NCBI GenBank assembly: GCA_003116995.1
Contig: BDSL01000025.1
Location: 62,001-126,000 of the forward strand
Length of the DNA stretch: 64,000 nt
Direction: 5' to 3'
Source of the DNA: Yamagishiella unicocca
Taxonomy: Eukaryota; Chlorophyta; Chlorophyceae; Chlamydomonadales; Volvocaceae
Shown here piece after piece: positions 55,633 through 64,000 of this stretch (positions within the stretch are counted from its first letter, which is position 1; the number at the start of each line of letters is the position of its first letter). Position numbers and translations under genes: made by a program. The notes below the pieces were generated by a model. The model had not been told where the DNA came from, ran no database searches, and saw only the letters and a program-made list of their open reading frames with translations.

Positions 55633-58473
55633 TCAGTCCCGCCCGGCCTTGGCGCCCGCCCAGGCGTTGAGCCCGGGGATGTGGCCCATCTCGCCAAAGT
55701 GGTCGCAGAACTCCTTCACCCGCCGCCCCACATACACCACGATCATGCCTCGGGGGCTCTTGCTGCTGTCGCCCGCTGCGGCCGCCGCCCCCGACTTCTT
55801 CTGCGCGCGCTCCGACAGCCAGCAGTGCGGGTGATCGAACACTCGGGCGAACCAGCGCTGCCCCACCGCCGCCTTGAGCAGCAGCAGACACTCCGAGGCG
55901 CTGGCGCCCGACACCTCGCGGATGGCTCGCTCCAGGAACAGCCCCTGCACTGGCTCAGCGCCGATGATGCCCGAGGGCGGGTTGATGAAGACCTGGGGGA
56001 GTGGCGGCGGGGCGGGCGCGGGGGAGCCGGAGAGGTTGAGAGGAAATCCATGGGTCGGCACTTCACGGATGTAAGTAAACCGACAAGAAAACATTTTGGG
56101 GCGCTTCGCGGGCTGAGGGTGGGGGGAGCGGTGGAGTGCAGTTGGGTGCTTGAGGCGCGGCGTCACGGATGCTGTCACCGGTGCTGTCACCGGTGCTGTC
56201 ATCGACCCAAATAAGGGTAGGAGGGACGAAGCTCTGGGTAAGTGACGCTCGCTTGGTCATCAAGCTGATGGTACCGGCCCATGGCATCCGATTGCCTGCC
56301 TGAAGCGCCATCTGGGTCTACTGCGTCAGCCTGGCCCACCTGGGTCCATCTCAACACTCACACCCGACTACACGTCAGGTTCCGGTCATGAGCTCGATCC
56401 GGGGTTCAGGCCCGAGTTCCAGGCCGTGCCGGGATCGGCACCCAGCGGCGCCCGTGGCTTCCCTCACCGCCACACCGCCCTGCCGGCCCCACCTTGCCAC
56501 TCCACACATTCTCCGGCGCCAGTCCGTCGTCTTCTGCTGAGTAGAATTTGGTGGCTTTAATGGCCCCGTTGGACTTCTCGTCGGAGCAGGGGTCCAGGTC
56601 GATGACGCCGGCAAACACCTTGCGCACGGCCGTCAGGATGTGGGCGGGGGTGGCGTAGTACTCCGAGTCGGGAGACACGTAGTCCTGGCGGGGTGGGGTG
56701 GTGTTGGTGGGGTGGGGGGCAAGGAAACCGTTGAACACGGCATAGAAAATCGAGGAAAGGCTATCGGTCATAAATACGTGTTGGGACGGGGTTTTGAGTA
56801 AACAATCCATAAGGCCGACACTGAGGAGTAAAACAGATTAGTAAAACCGATAAGGTAACGGGGTTGGGGGGGGATGTTCCATGAGGGGGTCCGGGCAGAG
56901 CGGTCGCGGACACACCGGGCAGAGGTCGGTTTCGGAGTCGCGAGGCCAAAGGCTATTTGTTTCGCGTTAGAAAGGCGGCACGGGACGGGAGCGCGGGTGA
57001 TGCAGCCAAGAGGCGAGCTTGGCAGGCGGAGACGAGCGCGGGGTGCCCACTGGCCCTAGGCTGTCAGGGTGAGACCGTCAGGGTGGTCCGAATGCGGAAC
57101 TAACGTAGGAGCCGTGGTGAACCCCTCCTCGGGAAGTGGTCGGCAGCGGGCTCGTACTACATGCGCGTATAGCAGCGGGCTGTCTACAGTGCACAGGACA
57201 GGCCGGTGGCGACGCTGATGCCAACGCTGGCAGCGAGGTGGCAGTAACTGCGTTGCGCGGTGCGTGTCTCCTGCAAAACTGCCGAAGGCTCCTTTCCGCG
57301 TTAAGCCCTCCGTGCACCGCATAAAGGCCCCCCGTGCCCTCCGCGTACCTGCCAGTCGCGGGTGGCCTGGCGGTAGCTGGCCGGCAGCTCCTTGCCCAGT
57401 ACGGACTCCACCAGGCGGTGCGTGAGGGGCACCCCAGTCTCCTGGGCTATGAGGTTGGCCTTGACCCACACCTTGACGGCCTGCTGCTGCTCCAGCCCAA
57501 CTAGGGCGCGGACCTGGGCAGGGGATGGGGGGGCAGGGCAGCGCAGGTGAGGGCGGGGAGAAGCGACGAGGGAAGGGGAACGAGGGAGCGGTTGCGTGCG
57601 GCGATGGTGGGTGGCATGTGGGGGTGGGGAAGGGGGGTTGGTGGGCAGGAGACCAGGCGAGCAGGCAGGGGGTGCGTCAGGGGACCGTACTGTTCGGCCT
57701 TCGCATGATGGACGGAACTTTCTTTTTCTTCCAAAGGAAGAAAATAACGAAGGGGAACCGACGCGGCGACAGTAAGGACAGTTCGTAAGAAACATCATGT
57801 GTTGTGGAGATAACTTGCTGTGATGACTGAGTACCCAACAGCGACTTGGACCACGACGCGCCAATGTGAGCGCATACCAGTTTTCTAAAACTTATTTAAG
57901 TAAATCTGCAACATGTTCCTTGGGCGAACTTGCCGGTGTCCGTTCCAAATGCCTCGCAGCATGTTTGCTGTGAAACACCCATAGAAACCATCTAGTTCAA
58001 CACAAAGACATTTGCAACTGATCGGCCTTGTGCACAGACCTTGTGGACTAACTGGCACATACTCAGGTGCTTTACCACTAGTAGTGACCACTGGGTCTAC
58101 CGACACCACCGCGTCGAGCAAAGGCTCTTCCAAAGGTGCTGTACGCGCGCACCTGTCGCTCGCTCGTTGGTAAGGCGATGGTTGGAGGAAAGTTGCGTAC
58201 CAAGCGCGTGGCGGCCAGCAAGCGCAGCGCCTGCCGGGGTCCGAACCCAAAGTCGCTCTTTTGCTCAATGTACTGTGTAAAGGAAGTTAATCCCGCTCTC
58301 TTATAAAGCTTTCTATCATTGATTGTCACTAGCGCCTGGCCGATGCGTAGGAAGTTGTTCTTAAGTGAGCTACCCTCAATGAGCGTCTCACAGCCTTCAA
58401 GGTCCTCTGGCTGCTCCACCACCTCCTCCACTGCCTGGAGCAAGACGTCAAGTTGATTCTCATTTGTAGCCAT
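55633..58473 (-). CDS. DNA N6-adenine methyltransferase (phage/plasmid Dam type) with bacterial-type N-terminal module
   Basis: Four exons in transcription order: 58473-58153, 57513-57349, 56684-56493, 55992-55633, all phase 0; 345 residues. The N-terminal ~160 residues (LRIGQALVTINDRKLYKRAG, FTQYIEQKSDFGFGPRQALR, LLAATRLVRN, LPTSERQVRAL) follow the pattern of bacterial phage/plasmid proteins that read 'LYR..tFeeYc...wgisrs.AyrlI.Aa.v...lPtnErQaR.L'. The C-terminal half is a DNA adenine methyltransferase: EYYATPAHILTAVR, DLDPCSDE (191-198, AdoMet region), KFYSAEDDGL, the catalytic FINPPSG (228-234), LLLLKAAVGQRWFARVFDH and RGMIVVYVG. It would transfer a methyl group from AdoMet to adenine N6 in DNA. 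Introns and codon use look algal, so the gene is domesticated, not contamination. There is no clear targeting peptide. Confidence 0.85.
56041..56070 (+). repeat. Dispersed repeat A fragment
   Basis: AGGAAATCCATGGGTCGGCA, in the intron next to the last exon of the methyltransferase gene. Confidence 0.5.
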
Positions 58474-58838
58474 GGGGCACAGCCGGCCCGCACGCAGTGG
58501 CCGTTAGCGGACGTGGGTCGGTCGCGACCTCCCGACAAAAACTGGGAACCACCTATACTATTAGTAATATCGATAGCTGGATCGCATAGTTTGTGTTCCA
58601 ACTAGTTTTGTGCAATAAGGCTTGAGGGGGTACGACTTGCACCAATTTGCATGCCGGAATTCGCCTAAAGCCCATCCTGGTGAGAGGAACATGTGTAATG
58701 CAGTAATATCAAATCAATAAGCAATACCTATCTTGCGACCAATTGGCCTAACTTTACCCATTGCTGTCGTGACATGTCGGCGGCCATACCTACGACTTTG
58801 TAGCACGCTGCCGCCGTGTGCCAGGACGGAGCCCCGCT
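58474..58838. promoter_or_regulatory. Divergent promoter region (methyltransferase / 2OG oxygenase)
   Basis: 365 nt separate the two start codons, so both promoters lie here. The middle is AT-rich (58550-58740). No defined binding site could be named. Confidence 0.55.
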
Positions 58839-61800
58839 ATGGCACCAAAAGGCGGTGCAGCCAAGCGGAAGGGGAGAGCCGTGTCGAGGTAGGTCTGGCT
58901 ACACTGACACGCACGCGTACGTGTCGGCGACCGTCTCCCGGTTGTTGTTCCAACTCCGCAAGCTTGCATGTCCGCGCTCCCCTAAGGGTTCGTTTATGCT
59001 GGTGCGCTCCTGTACTTGCTCACCCGTGGACCGGACGGCGAGCTCTGTGCTGCCACAGCATAAGGCCTCACCTCCTGGCGATCCCGTAAATGCGGCACAC
59101 CAACGTACGGCACTGTTCTGGATCCACACGGCCACCGAGTTGCTTCTGCGACCTGAAGAAACCCGCAATCACCCCCCTACGGATTTCCAACCCCCCGGCC
59201 CCAGCCCTTAGCCCCCACTTGGCTGTTTGTCCCTGCGATCTGCACGCTTCCCGTCCGCCTGCCGGCTGCCGAGCCCTCCCCGCCTCCCCATCTCTTTTAC
59301 CCTTCACACTCCTCCCCGCCCTGCCCCCACCCGGGCTCCTCCCTGCCCCCACCCTTTTGAATGCGCAGCACCGCTGCCACGCCCCTTCAGCTCTACAGGC
59401 ATGCGCTAGCAGCCGTCAAGGCCTGGACCCCCATCAGCGGCGCCCGCTCGGACGCCCAGGCGCTGGCAGCCTTGGTGTCGTGCTGCCAGCAGCTGCAGGA
59501 GAAGATGGGCTGGCCGGCCGCCGCCGCCACCGCCGCCACCACCACAGCGCCGCAAGAAGGCGGCGGCGCTCCCAGTAGTCTTGACGGCTCGCTCCAGGGG
59601 GCCCAGCATGAGGAGGACCCGCTGTCGGCAGTGTGGCCTGCGCTAGAGGCACTGTCGGCCGGGATAAGATCGTACAGCGCTGTCGTGCGGCATAACTTGG
59701 ATCTGGATCTTGACGACTGGGAGGACGAGCCTGGGTTCCTGCTGGCCAGCTGTCACTTGGAGCTGGGTGCGGCCCCGAGGGTCGGGAACGGGGGGGCCGG
59801 GGTCAGGTCTGAAAAGTAAACCCGCACGGAGGGGGTTTACTTCCCCCCCCCGCACGGGGGGGGGGGAGGAAATGGGAGGGCGGAGGGTGCAGGGCGGAGG
59901 GTCCCCGAGGCCCACCCGCAGCGCCAGCCCCAACTGCGGACACCTCCATCCCTTTTCCCTAACCCCACCCGCCCGCCCACCCCGCCTACACGGGGTTTCC
60001 TCGCAACCCACCCACGCCCACCCACCCACCCCACGGGTCTTCCTCGCACCCCCCCCCAGGCAAGCTGCTGGGCCGCATGTGGCCCCGGCGTGAGGCTGCG
60101 GAGTTGCGGCAGCTGGGGGCCGCCCGGGCGCTGTTCCCGGACTTCGTGGCGGCAGCCATCGCTCTGGCGCAGGTGGGGGCACGTGTTTGTCGTACTTCGG
60201 TAGTGTTAATATGTTATGCATCTTGGCTTGCGAACAAGAGCGACAGCTATATATGATTCGGCAGTAGCGACGTTTGTGGGAGCTGTGGGATGGGCGGGGC
60301 GCAAGGGCCGGCAGCGCGCGGGCTGGAAGGGGGGCTGGTTGCGGTGGCGGCGGCTGCGGCGGCAGCGGAGGCGGGGGATGAAGCGATGCCGGGAAGGCGG
60401 GCAGCCGGCTGGAGGGGCGGGCTGCCTGCGGAAGAACCGCCTCTCGACGTCAGCCTGTACGTGCCTGGACCCGCTAGCCGCTTCGGCCACTATGGTGGGC
60501 TGTCCCAATCCTGAGCCTTTGGGGAGAAGAACAGCGGTGTGGCGGGGAGGTGGCTGGGCTGGGCAGCAGCCGCTCGCACCGCCTCCACCTCCTGCAGCTC
60601 ATCGCCCGCTTCCCCGCCCTCCGAACCGCCACCTCTTCCGCGACCATCCGTGTCGCCACCCACCATAACAAATCAGAACCACCAGCCAGCACAAACGCAC
60701 ACACACACCCTACCCCTCCTCTCGCCCACTTGCCCCTTTGCTAAACCCCGTCCCACCCGCATCCCCGTCCCCGCCCCCGGCTCCGCCGTGGGGCTTCCTC
60801 TCCATCCCCCTCCCAGGCCCTGCTCTCTCGTGCGGACCAGACAGCGGACCTTCTTGAGGCGGAGCAGCTGCTGACGGGGGCGCTGGGGGTGGCGGAGCGG
60901 CTGGGGGCCGGAGGCGATGGGGGCGGTGACGACGACGACGACGACGACGACGGAGGCGCCGCGCTGCTGCTGGACGTCAACGCGGCGTGTCGGCGGGAGT
61001 GGGAGGCGGGCATGGCGGCGCGGCGCTCCCTGGCGATGATGCTGTGCCAGGCGGGGCGTGATGACGAGGCGGCGCCGCACCTGGCCTCCCTGGAGTTCAC
61101 GCACCGGCTGGCGCGGCAGGTGCGGGCGGAAGGGGGGGAGAAGGGGGGATTGAGGGGCCGGGGCCTGGGAGGAGGCGGAGGCGACGGCTTCCGTCCTTCC
61201 GTTGCCCCGGCTTGCGGCTCAGCAACCGGGTTGTCCGGCGATGCGCCGGCGGTGAAAAGTACGACCGGTGTTTTTATTGATGAAGCTTGTCAGGGCAAAC
61301 GCCTGACTGCTGCAACCACCTGCGCCCCAGCTTCAATCCTTCATCTCGTCCCGGGCCGTTTGAACCCGTTGTCCGTTGTTCGTTGTCCGTTGTCTGCTGC
61401 CAGGCCTCAACCCGCCACTTCCAAACCACCTCCTCCTCCGCCTCCCCACCACTGCCGTACCCGCCCCGCCCCCGGGTCCCCCCAGGTGCTCCACTACCCT
61501 CTGGACCCGCTCCTCTCCGACCCCTCACCCTCCGACACCGCCACCGCCTCCGCCTCCTCTGCCGCCTCCGCCTCCTCCGCCTCCTCCGGGTCCCAGCCCG
61601 ACCACCAGCGCTACGTGCGGGCGGTAGACGGCGCCCTGCCCGCCGCGCTGCTGGGTGCACTGCGGACCGCCCTGGCCCCCGACAGCCGCTTCTGGCGGGA
61701 ACACGGCTACGGCAGGGTGGGCTACTTCTCGTACATGCACGAGCTGGTGGGTGGGTGTCGTACACGGGTACGACAGCGAAGGCCGACGACAGGGGATCCT

Positions 61801-63562
61801 CCTGTTACACCTGCAGGCATGTTGCTGAAAGCGCCCCACAGCCGTCACCTCACTCACCCGCCTCAGCCGCGTCGTCCCCGTCCCCGTTGCCTCGCTCCTC
61901 CTTCGACCCTCCCCCGCCCCTTCCGGATTTCGTTTTCTCATCCAAGTTCTCCAGCATGCATCTCCCAGCATGCGTATCAGACACTTTCTTACTTGGTTTC
62001 CTAATTAGTGCCGACCCACGGGTTTTCCTCACATACCCTCCCCCCCCTCCCCCCCAGGGCTCCCCCTGCCTCAGCGCCGTCCACCAGGCCGCCACACTGC
62101 TGCAGCGCCTGGTGGTGGCTCGCTTCCCCGCGGTGGCGGAGGCGCGGTACGTGGAGTGGTGGGCTCACTGCCGGCGGCACCCCTCGGGCCACCAGCTGCA
62201 CTTCGACAGCGACGACGAGGGGGTGGGCGGGGTGCGCAACCCCCTCGTGTCATCAGTCATCTACCTCACGGGTGGGTGGTGGGCGCCGTGTGACTCCGAT
62301 CCGCCCCGAGGTGGGCGGCCAGGGGCAGCGGAATGGACCGCTGTGGGGCCCACTTCGCGGTCCACACAAGGAGAGGCACCGAAGCCATCTTCGAGGAGGC
62401 CGCGCCATGTGGGCGGGCAAGGTTGCGTTTGCTGAAGGCACTGGGTTTCGGAGCTTTGGAGCCTACAGGGGCTCCTAACGCAAGGGGGATACCGTGTTTT
62501 GCCGTCAACGGCATTTCCTGTTACTGCCCCTCTCTGGGTCTACAGCCGTTCCGATACGCTCGGAGCTGTCTTGGGCCCTATACCCTTAGGGCCCTAATCC
62601 ATAAGGGCCCTAAACCCTAAAGTCATTTCGCTCCCGCCGCCGTTGTTGCACTGGCAGGCGGCGTCGGAGGTCCCACGCTCGTCACTCCCCAGGTACGCGG
62701 TTGAAGTCGCCGCGTACGACGGACCGTGCGAATACGAAGCGCTCAATCCCCTGCCGTACAGCTTCCCTCCCTGCAGTCCCTTTCTGCCGCTGCTTTGCGG
62801 CCGCCTCCGAACCCCGTCATGCGCCGAACCCTCTGAAGCCCCCTGCCGCTGGAGTACCCTTTCCGGCTTTCAGCAGTGAACTCAAATCAGCCCCGCCACC
62901 CCCGCCACCTGCCCCCCCCCCGCCTGCCCCTCCCCGCTCGACCACCCATCCTCGTGGCCGCAGCTGCTAGGCGGGCCGCTGGCCCCTCACGGGTGGCTGG
63001 TGCACCCCCGGGAGAACCGGCTGGGCATGTTCGACAGCACCGTGCTGCATGGTGGGGGGGGGTGGAGTTGGGATCATCGCTTGGTTGGGGGAATGGACTG
63101 GATGGCTGGGGTCTGTGGGGGGGAGTGGGTGCGTAGTGTCAGTGGCTGGTACGCGGGGTCTCAGCGCACGTCGCCGCAAGTGCATGTGCGTATACGATGC
63201 GAGAAGGTCAAGAAGACGGGTTGCCTTCGTGTCGTCCCCCCGAGTCGCCGCTGGGCTTTCCGAGCTGAGATCCAGCAGGCAACTCAGGGCGGCGACGCGA
63301 AGACCACCCGGCCTCTACTCCTCTTGGCCTCCCCGCTTCCAAGGCAGCCACTGGGAGGAGGGGGGGCAGGGAGAGACTCCAAACACTTCGTGCTTCAGAG
63401 CATGTGTACGGCACCAATGACGCGTGTACGGCAGCTGATCCCCCGTCCTCCTCCGCCACGTCACACACACCCAGGGGTCATCCCCGGCCGCGGCCCCAGC
63501 CCCCGGCCCGGAGAGCACCGCATCACCCTCATGGTTGCCTTCTGGCGGGACATCCAGTGCAG
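58839..63562 (+). CDS. 2-oxoglutarate/Fe(II)-dependent dioxygenase (runs past last mapped exon)
   Basis: Nine exons mapped: 58839-58888, 59369-59766, 60060-60172, 60817-61119, 61486-61746, 62058-62271, 62658-62692, 62964-63051, 63475-63562. The frame is still open with two bases over, so at least one more exon follows, probably beyond the window. The first 517 residues are seen. A basic N terminus (MAPKGGAAKRKGRAVS) could be nuclear. An N-terminal helical region with an acidic run of eight Asp precedes the double-stranded beta-helix: HQLHFDSDDEG (Fe ligands His423, Asp425), NPLVSSVIYLTGG, GGPTLV, FDSTVLHG (His487) and EHRITLMVAFW (Arg503 for 2-oxoglutarate). The single conserved Arg makes it unlike AlkB. 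Substrate is unknown. Head-to-head with the adenine methyltransferase. Confidence 0.85.
59983..60052 (-). repeat. Two dispersed repeat A fragments
   Basis: ACACGGGGTTTCCTCGCAAC and CCACGGGTCTTCCTCGCACC lie side by side just before the exon 3 acceptor of the oxygenase gene. Confidence 0.5.
61935..62035 (-). repeat. Near-complete copy of the ~110-bp dispersed element
   Basis: Holds AGTTCTCCAGCATGCATCTC and, about 45 nt on, GCCGACCCACGGGTTTTCCT, the same blocks and order as 25034-25148. It ends about 20 nt before the exon 6 acceptor of the oxygenase gene. Confidence 0.65.
62572..62625. repeat. Palindromic TTAGGGCCCTAA cluster
   Basis: Three GGGCCCTA words within 50 nt, including CTTAGGGCCCTAA and GGGCCCTAAACCCTAAAG, telomere-like and self-complementary. 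Intron 6 of the oxygenase gene. Confidence 0.5.
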
Positions 63563-63576
63563 GTGGGTGGGTGTGT

Positions 63577-63690
63577 CGCTGCAAGGAAAACCCGTGTACG
63601 AAAGGAAATCCCTTTAGGACAGACGTTTGGAGATGCACGCTGGAGAACTTGATCGAGGAAACTAAAAGTCCGAGGTCCTATTTCGGCTGC
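63577..63690 (+). repeat. Near-complete copy of the ~110-bp dispersed element
   Basis: GCAAGGAAAACCCGTGTACG, then GTTTGGAGATGCACGCTGGA, GAACTTGATCGAGG and AACTAAAAGTCCGAGGTC; plus-strand counterpart of 25034-25148. It starts 14 nt after the exon 9 donor of the oxygenase gene. Confidence 0.65.
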
Positions 63691-64000
63691 GACTCCTAGG
63701 CAGGTATGTGTGGGGGGAGGAGGGGGCGAGAAGAACCGGTTACACGATATGCGAAACGAAGGGCAGAAACGACCTGACGGGAGGCGTTGGGGTCCGGGGC
63801 AACGAGGGTACCCGTCAGGGCCTGGGGTGGAGGGCTTGTGCGGGAGCTACCGGGACGACGACGCCGTCCCAACTCCCAACTCCCAACTCCCTGGTTACGG
63901 TGGACTGGAGGCCACGAGGGGTCAGATTGTCGTCTCGGTGAGGTGGTAGGAGAGGCGCGCCTCTGGGGTCGCAACCTGTGCTGCCGCTAGGGTGTAGTGA
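63691..64000. other. Right edge: intron or downstream part of the oxygenase gene
   Basis: No exon fixed. A repeat B-like ACCGGTTACACGATATGC lies near 63737. The terminal exon of the oxygenase gene is likely beyond the window. Confidence 0.4.

Noticed and set aside
58078..58152. Read-through end of methyltransferase exon 1
   Set aside because: The frame after the GTGCGC donor ends in an unrelated tail; the spliced version restores the RQVRAL pattern and the methyltransferase domain.

Overview
This window looks like nuclear DNA from a volvocalean/chlamydomonadalean green alga. Genes are broken into many short exons by GC-rich introns with GTGNGT/GCAG borders, 3' ends carry TGTAA polyadenylation signals, coding runs are rich in Ala/Gly/Pro, and the proteins match plant/algal families. 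I built gene models by hand from splice sites and reading phase. Unless an entry says otherwise, each model keeps an open frame through all its junctions.

Layout, left to right. (+) 1391-7232 PDX3-type fusion of NAD(P)HX epimerase and pyridoxamine-phosphate oxidase. (+) 8594-9659 GATA zinc-finger protein. (-) 11930-15327 ureidoglycolate-hydrolase-like protein. (+) 15565-18237 unknown 252-residue protein, facing (-) 18471-18881, a 97-residue single-span membrane protein. Both have mitochondrial-looking N termini. (+) 20248-28451 a 1435-residue helical-repeat/coiled-coil protein. (+) 30215-36363 plastid-type glucose-6-phosphate dehydrogenase. (-) 38585-41509 DCP5/LSM14 RNP protein, head-to-head with (+) 41771-42726, an unknown 130-residue protein whose 3' end meets (-) 43437-44360, RNase H2 subunit C. 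(+) 45876-46184 and 46221-47437 two unknown genes, followed by a repeat-rich patch (foldback element, 33-bp minisatellite, a candidate minus-strand gene at 48.8-49.2 kb). (+) 50783-52781 YqgE/AlgH-like protein. (-) 55633-58473 DNA N6-adenine methyltransferase of phage/plasmid type, head-to-head with (+) 58839 onward, a 2-oxoglutarate/Fe(II) dioxygenase that runs off the right edge.

Most conserved genes are housekeeping: B6 salvage and NAD(P)HX repair, purine catabolism, oxidative pentose phosphate pathway, mRNA decapping, RNase H2. The least expected locus is the right end, where a bacterial-type Dam-like methyltransferase with algal introns sits 365 bp from a divergently transcribed 2OG oxygenase. 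A writer/eraser pairing is an attractive but untested inference. Introns and spacers also carry many degenerate copies of short dispersed repeats, one of which can be extended to an element of about 100-115 bp.
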